Positions 9,657 through 20,998 are shown, counted from the first letter of the stretch. The stretch: DNA of 64,000 nucleotides from Agrococcus sp. Marseille-P2731 (GCF_900117395.1 NZ_FPEG01000003.1:744001-808000), one strand, 5' to 3'. Notes: a model not told the origin generated them from the letters alone. Program-made: numbers and translations.

Positions 9657-10646
9657 ATGACGCTCACCGCACCCGACGCATCCGTCACCGACCGCGACGA
9701 GGCAGCGCTGGCCGAGGCCCAGGCGCACTTCGACGCCATCATCGAGGCCGACCAGCGCATCGAGCCGCGCGACTGGATGCCCGACGCATACCGCAAGACG
9801 CTCATCCGCCAGATCTCGCAGCACGCGCACTCCGAGATCATCGGCATGCAGCCCGAGGGCAACTGGATCTCCCGCGCCCCGAGCCTCAAGCGCAAGGCCA
9901 TCCTGATGGCCAAGGTGCAGGACGAGGCGGGCCACGGGCTCTACCTCTACTCCGCCGCGCAGACGCTCGGCATCAGCCGCGACGAGATGACGGAGCAGCT
10001 GATCGAGTCGCGCGCCCGCTACTCCTCGATCTTCAACTACCCGACGCCCAGCTGGGCGGACATGGGCGCGATCGGCTGGCTCGTCGACGGCGCAGCGATC
10101 TGCAACCAGGTGCCGCTGTGCCGCGCCTCGTACGGCCCCTACGGCCGCGCGATGGTGCGCATCTGCAAGGAGGAGTCGTTCCACCAGCGGCAGGGCTTCG
10201 AGATCCTGCTCGAGCTCTCGAACGGCACCGAGGCGCAGCACCGCATGGCGCAGGAGGCGGTGGACCGCTGGTACTGGCCGAGCCTCATGATGTTCGGCCC
10301 GCCCGACGACGAGTCGCCGAACTCGGCGCAGTCGATGGCGTGGAAGATCAAGCGCTTCTCGAACGACGAGCTGCGCCAGCGCTTCGTCGGCATGCTCGTG
10401 CCCCAGGCCGAGGTGCTGGGGCTCACGCTCCCCGACCCGAACCTGCGCTGGAACGACGAGACGCAGCAGTGGGACATGTCGGAGATCGACTGGACCGAGT
10501 TCAACGAGGTGCTCGCCGGCCGCGGGCCCGCGAACGCGCAGCGCATCCAGCACCGCCGCGACGCCCACGAGGAGGGCGCGTGGGTGCGCGAGGCCGCTGC
10601 TGCGTACGCCGAGAAGCAGGCGGCGCGCGAGCGGCAGGCCGCCTGA
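9657..10646 (+). CDS. paaA: Phenylacetyl-CoA 1,2-epoxidase catalytic subunit
   Basis: This is a 329-aa protein of the PaaA/PaaC di-iron family. The iron-binding helices are visible as [15 protein letters not shown] (about residues 86-100) and [15 protein letters not shown] (about 168-182), both with the E..H pattern. PaaA forms the diiron centre that epoxidises the aromatic ring of phenylacetyl-CoA, in complex with PaaB, PaaC and PaaE. AGGAGG lies about 10 nt before the ATG. It heads the operon paaABCDE-paaG, and its stop overlaps paaB (TGATG). Confidence 0.95.
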   Translation: MTLTAPDASVTDRDEAALAEAQAHFDAIIEADQRIEPRDWMPDAYRKTLIRQISQHAHSEIIGMQPEGNWISRAPSLKRKAILMAKVQDEAGHGLYLYSAAQTLGISRDEMTEQLIESRARYSSIFNYPTPSWADMGAIGWLVDGAAICNQVPLCRASYGPYGRAMVRICKEESFHQRQGFEILLELSNGTEAQHRMAQEAVDRWYWPSLMMFGPPDDESPNSAQSMAWKIKRFSNDELRQRFVGMLVPQAEVLGLTLPDPNLRWNDETQQWDMSEIDWTEFNEVLAGRGPANAQRIQHRRDAHEEGAWVREAAAAYAEKQAARERQAA

Positions 10647-10951
10647 TGTCGACGCCCGGAGAGGTCGCCGGCGAGGGCTGGCCGCTGTACGAGGTGTTCG
10701 TGCGCGCTAACCGTGGCCTCAGCCACGTGCACGTCGGCTCGCTGCACGCGCCCGACGACGAGATGGCGCTGCGCAACGCGCGCGACCTCTACACCCGCCG
10801 CAACGAGGGCGTCTCGGTGTGGGTGGCGCGCTCCACCGCCATCACGACGAGCGATCCCGACCAGAAGGGCGCCTTCTTCGAGAGCCCCGCCGGCAAGAAC
10901 TATCGCCACGCGAAGTACTACGAGAAGAGCGCGGAGGTGCCGCACCTGTGA
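10646..10951 (+). CDS. paaB: Phenylacetyl-CoA epoxidase subunit B
   Basis: This is a 101-aa protein of the PaaB family: WPLYEVFVRANRGLSHVHVGSLHAPDDEMALRNARDLYTRR is present across residues 12-52, matching the conserved core. PaaB is a small structural subunit that bridges PaaAC heterodimers. The ATG shares one base with the paaA stop. It ends in a GTGA overlap with paaC. Confidence 0.93.
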   Translation: MSTPGEVAGEGWPLYEVFVRANRGLSHVHVGSLHAPDDEMALRNARDLYTRRNEGVSVWVARSTAITTSDPDQKGAFFESPAGKNYRHAKYYEKSAEVPHL

Positions 10952-11853
10952 ACGCTCCCCAGCCTCCGGCAACCGGCCGCGACGCCGCATCGATCGCCGC
11001 GATGCACCAGGCCGATGCCGACGCGGTGCACGGCGACGTCACCGTCGACGAGCTCGACCTCGCAGCAGAGCTGTCCGGGGCGGATGCCTCGGCCATCGCG
11101 AGCGCAGACATCGCGGAGTACGCGATGCGGCTCGGCGACGACGCGCTGATCCTCTCGCAGCGGCTCGGCTGGTGGATCTCGCGAGCCCCGGAGCTCGAAG
11201 AGGACATGGCGCTCGGCAACATCGCGCTCGACCTGCTCGGGCACGCGCGCAGCCTCCTGCACTACGCGGGCACCGCATCCGGTCGCACCGAGGACGAGCT
11301 GGCCTATTGGCGCGAGGAGCACGAGTTCCGCTGCGCATGGCTCTTCCAGCAGCCGAACGGCGACTTCGCGCACACGATCGTGCGCGGGCTGATCGCCGCG
11401 ATCTGGATGCAGGAGCTCTACACGGCCCTGGCTCGGTCGACGGATGCGTCGCTCGCGGCGATCGGCGCGAAGTCGGTCAAGGAGGTGTCGTACCACCGCG
11501 ACCACGCCGTGCAGTGGACGCTGCGCCTGGCCGGCGGCACGGAGGAGTCGCGGCGTCGGCTGCTCGTCGCGCTCACCGACGTCTGGCCCTACACCGACGA
11601 GCTCTTCCGCGACGACCCGCTGCACGACCGGCTGGAGGGCGCGGCCCCGCGGCCGTCGAGCCTGCGCGCCGGGTTCGACGAGGTGTGGGAGGCCGTGCTC
11701 GCCGAGGCGGAGATCACCGAGGCCGACTTCACGAACTCGAAGATCGGCCAGTCCTCGGGCGGCGGCCGCCAGGGCAACCACTCGACGCACCTCGGGCCGC
11801 TGCTCGCCGAGATGCAGGTGCTGGCCCGCTCGCACCCGGGGGCGTCGTGGTGA
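10948..11853 (+). CDS. paaC: Phenylacetyl-CoA epoxidase structural subunit C
   Basis: This is a 301-aa protein with the PaaC helical core (LGDDALILSQRLGWWISRAP, about residues 54-73, and NIALDLLGHARSLL, about 89-102). PaaC has the ferritin-like fold of PaaA but does not hold the active di-iron centre; it stabilises PaaA. The GTG start at 10948 overlaps the paaB stop. About 50 N-terminal residues precede the conserved domain, so a later start is possible. Confidence 0.92.
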   Translation: MNAPQPPATGRDAASIAAMHQADADAVHGDVTVDELDLAAELSGADASAIASADIAEYAMRLGDDALILSQRLGWWISRAPELEEDMALGNIALDLLGHARSLLHYAGTASGRTEDELAYWREEHEFRCAWLFQQPNGDFAHTIVRGLIAAIWMQELYTALARSTDASLAAIGAKSVKEVSYHRDHAVQWTLRLAGGTEESRRRLLVALTDVWPYTDELFRDDPLHDRLEGAAPRPSSLRAGFDEVWEAVLAEAEITEADFTNSKIGQSSGGGRQGNHSTHLGPLLAEMQVLARSHPGASW

Positions 11854-12356
11854 GCGCTGCCACCGCATCCGCCCGCACGCGGGACGAGGCATGGCGCATC
11901 GCCGCCGCCGTGCCCGACCCGGAGGTGCCGGTGCTGACGATCGAGGATCTCGGCGTGCTGCGCGCGGTCGAGGTCGACGACTCGGGCGTGCGCGTCACCC
12001 TCACCCCGACCTACTCGGGCTGCCCCGCCATCGACCAGATGCGCGACGACGTGCTGCTCTCGCTCACCGCCGCCGGCTTCCGCGACATCACCGTGGACTT
12101 CACGCTCAGCCCCGCCTGGACCACCGACTGGATGAGCGAGGCCGGCAAGCAGAAGCTCGAGGCCTACGGCATCGCCCCGCCCACGCATCGCGCGGGCGAG
12201 CGCCGTGGCCCCATCCCCGTCATGATCGGCGTGAAGTGCCCGCGCTGCGGGAGCCTGCGCACCCGCGAGGTCTCGCGCTTCGGCTCGACCGCGTGCAAGA
12301 GCCACTTCGAGTGCCTCGCGTGCCTCGAGCCCTTCGACCACTTCAAGGTGCACTGA
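11850..12356 (+). CDS. paaD: Phenylacetate degradation protein PaaD (Fe-S assembly type)
   Basis: This is a 168-aa protein with an N-terminal DUF59 (MIP18-like) domain (PDPEVPVLTIEDLGVLRAV near residues 17-35; TYSGCPAID near 53) and a C-terminal four-cysteine metal site, CPRCGS near 129 and CLACLEPFDHFK at the end. PaaD is needed for a working epoxidase, probably for loading a metal cluster. GTG at 11850 overlaps the paaC stop; GTG at 11847 is an alternative. Confidence 0.92.
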   Translation: MSAATASARTRDEAWRIAAAVPDPEVPVLTIEDLGVLRAVEVDDSGVRVTLTPTYSGCPAIDQMRDDVLLSLTAAGFRDITVDFTLSPAWTTDWMSEAGKQKLEAYGIAPPTHRAGERRGPIPVMIGVKCPRCGSLRTREVSRFGSTACKSHFECLACLEPFDHFKVH

Positions 12357-12357
12357 C

Positions 12358-13512
12358 GTGGCGGCCACGAACCTCGGCTCCACCGGCCTGCGCGCGCCGG
12401 CCGGCGGCTCCGCGCCCCGGTCGCGCGGCCGCTTCCACACCCTCGAGGTCGCCGAGGTGCGACCCCTGACCGCCGAGTCGGTCGAGGTGACCTTCGCGGT
12501 GCCCGAGGAGCTGCACGGCGACTTCGGCTACGTCGCCGGCCAGCACCTGGCGCTGCGCGCCACGGTCGACGGGCACGAGATGCGCCGCTCCTACTCGATC
12601 TGCCGGCCGCCGGCGCCGGGGTCGATCTCGGTCGCCATCAAGCGCGACCTCGGCGGCCGCTTCTCGACCTGGGCCAACAGCGAGCTCGCGCCCGGCGACC
12701 GCGTCGACGTCATGAGCCCGCAGGGCACCTTCACCTCGGCGCTCGAGACGATCGATGGCGCGCACGTCGTGGGCATCGCCGCCGGCAGCGGCATCACGCC
12801 GATGATGGCGCTCGCGCACGAGGTGCTGTCGCGCTCGGCCACCTCGACCTTCTCGCTGCTGTTCTCGAACCGGTCGACGCTCGACGTCATGTTCATCGAA
12901 GAGCTCGCCGACCTCAAGGATCGCTACCCCGCGCGGCTCGCGCTGCACCACGTGCTCTCGCGAGAGCAGCGCGCGGCGCCGCTCATGTCGGGCCGCATCG
13001 ACCAGGAGCGCCTCGAGCGCATCCTGTCGGAGCTCATCCGGCCCGACTCGGTCGACGAGTGGTTCCTGTGCGGGCCGTTCGAGCTCGTGCAGCTGTGCCG
13101 CGACGTGCTCGAGGCGCAGGGCGTGGATGCCGCGCACGTGCGGTTCGAGCTGTTCACGACCGGCAAGCCCGTCGACGCGGGCGGCGACCGCGGCCGCCCG
13201 GTGCAGGTCGAGGCCGGCGAGGACACCTGGACGCTCGACTTCACCCTCGACGGGCAGTCGACGCAGGTCGAGAGCCCCATCTCGGCGCGCGAGTCGATCC
13301 TCAACGCCGCGCTGCGCGTGCGGCCCGACGTGCCCTTCGCGTGCGCGGGCGGGGTCTGCGGCACGTGCCGCGCGAAGGTCGTCTCGGGCAGCGTGCACAT
13401 GACCGAGAACTACGCGCTCGAGCCCGACGAGCTCGACCGCGGCTACGTGCTCACGTGCCAGTCGCATCCGAAGCCCGACACCGCCAGGGTGGTCGTCGAC
13501 TACGACGTCTGA
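12358..13512 (+). CDS. paaE: Phenylacetyl-CoA epoxidase reductase subunit
   Basis: This is a 384-aa flavoprotein reductase. Residues about 20-125 form the FAD domain (MRRSYSICRPPAPG), about 135-240 the NAD(P) domain (GIAAGSGITPMMAL, WFLCGPFELVQ), and about 285-384 a plant-type 2Fe-2S ferredoxin (FACAGGVCGTCRAKVVSG with a final Cys in YVLTCQSHP). It passes electrons from NADPH to PaaA. It starts with GTG one base after the paaD stop. Confidence 0.95.
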   Translation: MAATNLGSTGLRAPAGGSAPRSRGRFHTLEVAEVRPLTAESVEVTFAVPEELHGDFGYVAGQHLALRATVDGHEMRRSYSICRPPAPGSISVAIKRDLGGRFSTWANSELAPGDRVDVMSPQGTFTSALETIDGAHVVGIAAGSGITPMMALAHEVLSRSATSTFSLLFSNRSTLDVMFIEELADLKDRYPARLALHHVLSREQRAAPLMSGRIDQERLERILSELIRPDSVDEWFLCGPFELVQLCRDVLEAQGVDAAHVRFELFTTGKPVDAGGDRGRPVQVEAGEDTWTLDFTLDGQSTQVESPISARESILNAALRVRPDVPFACAGGVCGTCRAKVVSGSVHMTENYALEPDELDRGYVLTCQSHPKPDTARVVVDYDV

Positions 13513-13538
13513 CCCGGCCGGCCGACGAAGGAGCCACC

Positions 13539-14312
13539 ATGATCGAGCTGCAGATCGCCGGAGACATCGCCGAGGTCGTGCTCTGCGCACCCGAGAAGCG
13601 CAACGCGGTCGACGAAGCCGCGCTGCATGCACTGGCGGATGCGTACACGGAGGCCGAGCGCGCCGGTGTGCGCGCGCTCGTGCTGCGCGGGGAGGGCAAG
13701 GCGTTCTGCGCCGGCCGCGACATCTCGCAGGTGGATCCGCGCACCGACGACGCCTCGGGCTTCATGCGCGGCGCGCTGCAGCCGCTGCTCGAGCAGATGG
13801 CGGCGTTCCCGGCGCCGACCTTCGCGGTGGCGCACGGGGCGTGCCTGGGCGTCGGGCTCGGGCTCCTGATCGCCACCGACGTCGTCTACGTCGCCGAGTC
13901 GGCGAAGCTCGGCAGCCCCTTCGCGGCACTCGGCGCGACCCTCGACTCGGGTGGTCACGCGCTCCTCTTCGAGCGGCTGGGCGCGCACCGCGCCTTCGAC
14001 CTGATCTACTCCGGCCGGCTGCTCTCGGGTGCTGAAGCCGTCGCGGCCGGGCTCTTCTCCCAGTCGTTCCCCGACGACGAGGTGCTCGAGGCGACGCGCG
14101 CTGCAGCCGCGCACGCCGCGCAGGGCCCGACGCTGGCCTTCCTCGCCACGAAGGAGATCATGCGCGGCCTGCGCGACGACCGGCAGGGACTCTGGCGCTC
14201 GGTCGAGGCCGAGAACGCGGCGCAGGTCGAGCTGGCGCAGTCGAGCGACTTCCGGGAGGGCTTCGAGGCCTTCCAGCAGAAGCGGCAGCCGCGCTTCACC
14301 GGGCGCGGCTGA
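13539..14312 (+). CDS. paaG: Enoyl-CoA hydratase/isomerase, probable ring-1,2-epoxyphenylacetyl-CoA isomerase
   Basis: This is a 257-aa crotonase-fold protein with oxyanion segments GEGKAFCAGRDI (about residues 52-63) and HGACLGVGLGLLIATD (about 97-112). The acidic residue is Asp in GATLDSGGHALL, as in PaaG-type isomerases (Asp-x-Gly-Gly), not Glu. PaaG converts the epoxide to the oxepin. GAAGGAG lies 6 nt before the ATG. It closes the second paa operon, 26 nt after paaE. Confidence 0.83.
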   Translation: MIELQIAGDIAEVVLCAPEKRNAVDEAALHALADAYTEAERAGVRALVLRGEGKAFCAGRDISQVDPRTDDASGFMRGALQPLLEQMAAFPAPTFAVAHGACLGVGLGLLIATDVVYVAESAKLGSPFAALGATLDSGGHALLFERLGAHRAFDLIYSGRLLSGAEAVAAGLFSQSFPDDEVLEATRAAAAHAAQGPTLAFLATKEIMRGLRDDRQGLWRSVEAENAAQVELAQSSDFREGFEAFQQKRQPRFTGRG

Positions 14313-14365
14313 GCGGTCGCCGCTCGTCGGTCGAGCGCATCGGCGAAGCGGCGTAGCCTGCCGCC

Positions 14366-15106
14366 ATGGATCACCTGCAGTCGCTCGGCCACTGCCAGGC
14401 GCTGTTCCTCGAGACAGCGCAGCGCGCCGATCTACGCACCCCGGTGCCGTGGCTCGGGCGCTGGCGGGTCGAGCAGCTGGTCGTGCACCTCGCCCGCATC
14501 CACCACTGGGCAGCAGGGCAGGCCAGGCGCCGGCAGGAGGAGCCGCTCGGGCGCGGGCCCTTCGACGTGCCGCAGCTCTACGCCGACTGCGCGGCCGAGC
14601 TGCGCGAGACCCTCGCCTCGCTCGATCCCGAGGCACGCGCCTGGGCGCTCGTCGACGACGGCGTGCCGAAGGCCGAGCAGCGCGGCACCGTCCGCTTCTG
14701 GCACCGGCGGCAGCTGCACGAGACGCTCATCCACCTGTGGGATCTGCGCACGGCGATCGGCGAGCCGCTGGAGGACGCGGAGCTCGGCGACGCTGCAGCG
14801 CTCTGGTTCGACTGCATCGACGAGGTCGTGGCCGTCATGCACCCGCGCCAGCTGCGGCTCGAGCGGGTGCCTCCGCCGCCGGTGCGGATCGCCTTCGCTG
14901 CGACGGGGGCGGATGCAGTGCTCGAGCTCGCGGGCGCCTCGGCCGACGCACCGAGCGCGGTCGTGCGCGGCCCTGCGCGATCGCTCGCGCTGCTGGCGTG
15001 GGGCCGAGGAGTGCCAGACCACGACCGGCTCGCGGCTCCGGGCGTCGAGGTGCAGGGCGAGCGGTCGCTCGCCGAGGCGGCCCTCCGCGCCGGCCTCACA
15101 CCCTGA
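14366..15106 (+). CDS. Maleylpyruvate isomerase family mycothiol-dependent enzyme
   Basis: This is a 246-aa protein. The N-terminal domain (about residues 1-150) is the DinB-like four-helix bundle of mycothiol-dependent maleylpyruvate isomerases (WRVEQLVVHLARIHHWAAGQ; WHRRQLHETLIHLWDLR with metal-type histidines). The C-terminal part (about 155-245) is the small SCP2-like domain of this group. The substrate is unknown; it follows the paa genes but the pathway does not need it. TAGCCT at 14354-14359 lies 6 nt before the ATG, so the gene is probably leaderless and transcribed apart from paaG. Confidence 0.78.
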   Translation: MDHLQSLGHCQALFLETAQRADLRTPVPWLGRWRVEQLVVHLARIHHWAAGQARRRQEEPLGRGPFDVPQLYADCAAELRETLASLDPEARAWALVDDGVPKAEQRGTVRFWHRRQLHETLIHLWDLRTAIGEPLEDAELGDAAALWFDCIDEVVAVMHPRQLRLERVPPPPVRIAFAATGADAVLELAGASADAPSAVVRGPARSLALLAWGRGVPDHDRLAAPGVEVQGERSLAEAALRAGLTP

Positions 15107-15167
15107 ACCGGCCGCGCTGCCCACGCGCGCCTCGACCGCTGTCAGCGGCATCTGAGACCTTGGGGCG

Positions 15168-17315
<2,148 letters not shown>

Positions 17316-17367
17316 GCCGAGCCCGCCGGTGGCGTGATCCGGTCGCAGGTTGGGGGACAATGGATGC

Positions 17368-18138
17368 ATGACCGTCCCGATCGCCGTGCCAGTCGGCCAG
17401 CCGCTGCCCGGCACGTCGTTCGGCCTCGCGGTGAAGCGCTTCTTCCAGGGCTACGTGCTCTTCTCCGGACGCGCGAGCCGCAGCGAGTACTGGTGGGCAC
17501 AGCTGTTCGTCGCGATCGTCCTGCTCATCCCGTCGGCGCTGCTCGCGGTGGCGAGCTTCGGCCTGATCGCGAGCATCATCGCTGCGGCGGCCAGCCAGGA
17601 TCCTGAGCTGCTCGTCAGCATCTCGCTCGCCGGCTCCGGCGGCATCACGCTGCTGAGCGTCATCGTCGTGCTCGTCTCGCTGCCGCTCATCCTGCCCACC
17701 TACTCCTCGATGTGGCGCAGGCTCCAGGACGCCGGCTTCCACGGCGCCTTCACGCTGCTCTCGCTCGCTGGCCTCTCGATCATCCCGCTCATCCTCTGCA
17801 TCTTCCCGTCGAGCCCGGAGGGCATCCGCTTCGACCCCGCGTACCGCGCGCACCTGGCCACGCAGTACGGCTACGGCGTGCCCGCGCACGGTGCTCCCGC
17901 GCACGGCTACCCGGGGTACGGTCCGCCCGCCCACGGCTCCCCCGCCTACGGCCCGCCCGCATCGGGCTCGCCCGCATACGCTCCGCCCGCATCGAGCTCG
18001 CCCGCATACGCTCCCGCGACCGGCCAGCCCCCGTGGATGCCACCGGGCGTGGCACGACCCGTCGAGGGGCAGATGGCGCACCCCTACGACCACCCGGCCT
18101 CCTACTCGCAGTCAGAGCCGCAGCAGCAGCAGCCGTAG
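17368..18138 (+). CDS. DUF805 membrane protein with proline-rich repeat tail
   Basis: This is a 256-aa protein. The DUF805 start is clear in FFQGYVLFSGRASRSEYWWAQLF (about residues 26-48), followed by three or four hydrophobic segments to about residue 150 (WRRLQDAGFHGAF is the conserved loop). The tail from about 170 is a low-complexity repeat of PAHG, PAYG and PASGSPAY units ending QQQQP, probably cytoplasmic. Function is unknown. GACAAT lies 6 nt before the ATG at 17368, again suggesting a leaderless start; an upstream TTG at 17350 is less likely. Confidence 0.8.
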   Translation: MTVPIAVPVGQPLPGTSFGLAVKRFFQGYVLFSGRASRSEYWWAQLFVAIVLLIPSALLAVASFGLIASIIAAAASQDPELLVSISLAGSGGITLLSVIVVLVSLPLILPTYSSMWRRLQDAGFHGAFTLLSLAGLSIIPLILCIFPSSPEGIRFDPAYRAHLATQYGYGVPAHGAPAHGYPGYGPPAHGSPAYGPPASGSPAYAPPASSSPAYAPATGQPPWMPPGVARPVEGQMAHPYDHPASYSQSEPQQQQP

Positions 18139-18150
18139 CCGCGGCGGGCG

Positions 18151-19800
18151 TCAGTCCGCGGCCGCCTCCGGCGCACGATCCGCTGCTGCACTGCGGATGC
18201 GCAGGCTCGAGAGCAGCCCGACGACGAGTGCAGCCGCCGCGATCCAGCCGGCCAGCGCGGTGCCCTCGGTCATGGCGGCTCGCGCCGCCTCCGCGATGAA
18301 CGCGGTCTGCGGGTCGGCGGCGAGGGCCGCGATGCTGCCGCCAGAGCTCGCCGTCACCGAGTCGACGAGCGGCTGCAGCGATGGGTCTGCCGCGACGGCG
18401 TCGGCGAGCCGACCCTCGGTGCCGACGGCGAGCGAGGTGAAGAACGCGCTGCCCAGCACGGCGATGCCGAGCGCAGAGCCGGTCTGCCGTGCCGTGCTCT
18501 GCGTCGCCGAGCCCTGCCCGCTGCGCTCGAGGGGCACATCCGCCAGCACCACGCTCGTGAGCTGCGCGGTCGCGAGCCCCACGCCGATGCCGTAGACGAA
18601 CAGCACCGGAGCGGTCAGCCATGCGGTGCTGTCGGGGCGGATGAGCAGCGCGAGCGCAGCGATCGCGCTGATCTCGAGCACGAGGCCGATGCGAACGACG
18701 ACGACCGGGCTGAGCCTGCGCGCGAGCCCGGCGACCGCGCCGCTCGCGAGGAACGACCCGACCGCGAGCGGCACGAGCGCGAGGCCGGCCTCGAACGCGG
18801 TGAACCCGAGCACGTTCTGGAACCACAGCGGCAGCGACAGGATGAGGCCGAACTCGCCGAAGCTCACGATGAGCGCGGTCACGTTGCCGTTCGCGAAGGA
18901 GGGGATGCGGAACAGCGAGAGGTCGAGGATGACCCCCTTGCCCGCGCGGCCGCGAGCGCGCTGCAGCAGCACGAAGGCGGTCAGCGCGAGCACGGCCACG
19001 AGGAACGCGAGCGGCACGGGCGAGACGCCGACGACGTCGAACGGTACGGCGTCCTCCGCCGTCCACCAGCCATAGCTGCGGCCCTCGATGAGACCGAAGA
19101 CGAGGGCGCCGAAGCCGAGGATCGACAGCAGCGCGCCGCCGATGTCGAGGCGCTGCGCCGCGCCCGCCAAGGCCTCGCGCGACTCCGCGACGAACAGCAG
19201 CAGACCGGCGACGATGAGCACGCCGACGGGCACGTTGATGCCGAACGCCCACCGCCAGCTCGCGTTCTCGGTGAGCCAGCCGCCCACGAGCGGCCCGATC
19301 GCCGCCATGCCGCCGATCGTCGAGCCCCACACCGCGAACGCGATGCCGCGCTCGCGCCCGTGGAAGTTCGCGTTGAGCAGCGCGAGCGTCGTCGGCAGGA
19401 TCATCGAGCCGCCGAGCCCCTGCAGCGCACGGCCGGCGATGAGGAGCGCGCCGCTGTCGGCGAGCGCGCACAGCACGCTCGCGAGGACGAAGATGACGAT
19501 GCCCGTCAGCATGATCCGGCGTCGGCCGACGCGGTCGGCCAGGCGACCCCAGGTGAGCAGCAGCGCCGCGAAGAGCAGCGTGTAGATCTCCTGGACCCAC
19601 TGGATCTCGGTGCTCGAGATCTGCAGGTCGTCGACGATCGACGGGATGGCGACCGAGACGATCGTCGAGTCCATGATGATGATGGCGACGCCGAGGCTGA
19701 TGGCGAGCAATCCCCACCAGCGGTAGCGCACGAAGCGGTCCGCGGGCGCTGCGCGGTCAGCGCGGTCGGCGGGCAGGGCGGGGTCGGGTTCGCGGCTCAC
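18151..19800 (-). CDS. DHA2-family MFS drug exporter, 14 TM segments
   Basis: This is a 549-aa protein with an Asp/Ala/Arg-rich N-terminus followed by about 14 hydrophobic segments. Motif A is ADRVGRRRIML (about residue 90), and the drug:H+ antiporter DHA2 hallmarks MDSTIVSVAIPSI (TM1) and ALQGLGGSMILPT are present. It probably exports toxic organic cations or antibiotics using the proton gradient. GTG at 19800 has AAGGAG 4 nt upstream. Two palindromes upstream suggest repression by an unlinked local regulator; no regulator gene is adjacent. Confidence 0.88.
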   Translation of the reverse strand: MSREPDPALPADRADRAAPADRFVRYRWWGLLAISLGVAIIIMDSTIVSVAIPSIVDDLQISSTEIQWVQEIYTLLFAALLLTWGRLADRVGRRRIMLTGIVIFVLASVLCALADSGALLIAGRALQGLGGSMILPTTLALLNANFHGRERGIAFAVWGSTIGGMAAIGPLVGGWLTENASWRWAFGINVPVGVLIVAGLLLFVAESREALAGAAQRLDIGGALLSILGFGALVFGLIEGRSYGWWTAEDAVPFDVVGVSPVPLAFLVAVLALTAFVLLQRARGRAGKGVILDLSLFRIPSFANGNVTALIVSFGEFGLILSLPLWFQNVLGFTAFEAGLALVPLAVGSFLASGAVAGLARRLSPVVVVRIGLVLEISAIAALALLIRPDSTAWLTAPVLFVYGIGVGLATAQLTSVVLADVPLERSGQGSATQSTARQTGSALGIAVLGSAFFTSLAVGTEGRLADAVAADPSLQPLVDSVTASSGGSIAALAADPQTAFIAEAARAAMTEGTALAGWIAAAALVVGLLSSLRIRSAAADRAPEAAAD

Positions 19801-19810
19801 GGTGCTCCTT

Positions 19811-19826
19811 CGTGCATCGATGCACG
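19811..19826. promoter_or_regulatory. 16-bp perfect palindrome in the MFS leader
   Basis: CGTGCATCGATGCACG is a perfect palindrome immediately upstream of the ribosome site (19810-19805) of the exporter gene. It could be a regulator site or a leader hairpin that limits translation. Confidence 0.45.
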
Positions 19827-19863
19827 GGCAGCGCGGGCGGTCCGGAGGCACCTCGAAGCAAAC

Positions 19864-19895
19864 ATGATAGCCAGGCTCTCTGTGCGCCTGGCTAT
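19864..19895 (-). promoter_or_regulatory. Probable operator/promoter of the MFS exporter
   Basis: ATAGCCAGGC (19867-19876) and GCCTGGCTAT (19886-19895) are perfect 10-bp arms around a 9-nt spacer. On the minus strand the arm runs into TATCAT (19869-19864), a good -10 box, so a dimeric repressor bound here would block the exporter promoter. The -35 region is poor. Confidence 0.6.
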
Positions 19896-20040
19896 GCATC
19901 TTGAGTGCTCGCGGCCGGCCACGGCATCGCCATCCGGACCCTCGACCGGTCAGCTGGTGGGCGGACGCCCCTACGGCGGTCGGCCTGCCCGTCAGCCGGT
20001 TGAGCGTCGTGGTGGAGGGGCGCAGCGAGCGGGCACTGCC

Positions 20041-20934
20041 TCAGCGAGCGAGCGCCGTGGCGCTCTGCACCGCGCCCGAGGCCGGCGTGCGCGGGCGCGC
20101 CGTGCCCGTGAGGACGGCGGTCGACAGTCCGAGCGCTCCGGCGAGCCCGACGGCCCACCACGGCGGGCCGGGGATCGGTGGCATCACCAGCGCGGGCTCG
20201 TTCGCCGCCGGGGTCGGGATGCGCTCCGCGGTCACGAGGATCCGGTGCGTGTTGATCCCGAGCGGCGTGCAGGTGATGAGCGTCACGAGGTCATCCCCCG
20301 CCACCGGGTAGAGCGAGTGCGTCTCCTCCGGCTGGACGACGCGGGTGTCGCGCACGCGGTAGGTCAGCACCTCGCCGTACACCTCGACCTGCACCAGGTC
20401 GCCGACGGCCACCTGGTCGAGGTCGCTGAAGAGGGTCGACTCCGGCAGCCCGCGGTGAGCGGTGAGGACGGTGTGACCACCCTCGCCGCCGACGGGCAGC
20501 GCCGTGCCGAAGAGGTGGCCGACGCCACGGCGCAGCACCGCCTCGCTCGTGCCGTGGTAGATCGGCAGATCGACGCCGATCGCGGGCACGCGCACGCGCG
20601 CCATCACGCCGGCCTCGTCGAGCGAGAGCAGCGAGCGGTACTCGGCCGCCACCTCGCCGGATCCGTCGGACACTCGCTCGAGCAGCGGGTCGACCACCGC
20701 TCCGCCCGTGAGCGCGCTGTTGTAGGCGTGCGCCGCCGCGAGCGACGCATGGCGATCAGCGGGGCCGAGCTCGGCCGCCTCCTGCGAGTAGGACTGGCCG
20801 ACCTGCGACTGCGCCGCCTCGGCGAACCACGCCGCGGTCGACGGGTAGACCATGATGCTCGAGCCGCACGCGATGAGCGCAGCCGCGACCGACCCGAGCG
20901 CGGTCGCCCGGCGGGTCCTGCGGATGCGGCGCAT
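20041..20934 (-). CDS. Class C sortase (pilin polymerase)
   Basis: This is a 297-aa protein with an N-terminal hydrophobic segment (about 12-35) and a C-terminal one (about 258-275), the two-span layout of pilus sortases. Catalytic parts are His in TVLTAHRGLPES, Cys222 in TLITCTP and Arg231 in NTHRILV. Class C sortases join pilin subunits through a lysine isopeptide bond. It is the third gene of the pilus operon, separated from the pilin gene by a hairpin (20962-20998). ATG 20934 has AGGAG 8 nt upstream. Anchoring to the wall would need a housekeeping sortase outside the window, or this enzyme. Confidence 0.92.
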   Translation of the reverse strand: MRRIRRTRRATALGSVAAALIACGSSIMVYPSTAAWFAEAAQSQVGQSYSQEAAELGPADRHASLAAAHAYNSALTGGAVVDPLLERVSDGSGEVAAEYRSLLSLDEAGVMARVRVPAIGVDLPIYHGTSEAVLRRGVGHLFGTALPVGGEGGHTVLTAHRGLPESTLFSDLDQVAVGDLVQVEVYGEVLTYRVRDTRVVQPEETHSLYPVAGDDLVTLITCTPLGINTHRILVTAERIPTPAANEPALVMPPIPGPPWWAVGLAGALGLSTAVLTGTARPRTPASGAVQSATALAR

Positions 20935-20961
20935 GGCGCTCCTCGAGGTGTGGCGGATGCG

Positions 20962-20998
20962 GCGGGGCGGCGACGAGCATCGCTCGCCACCGCCCCGC
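20962..20998 (-). terminator. Intra-operon hairpin between pilin and sortase genes
   Basis: GCGGGGCGG (20962-20970) pairs with CCGCCCCGC (20990-20998), with an inner CGAGC-ATC-GCTCG stem. It lies 18 nt past the pilin stop and before the sortase ribosome site. It is well placed to lower sortase expression relative to the pilin or to stabilise the pilin mRNA 3' end. Confidence 0.55.

Noticed and set aside
19901..20311. A 136-codon plus-strand frame before and across the sortase gene
   Set aside because: Antisense to the conserved sortase C-terminus, no family features, no convincing ribosome site.
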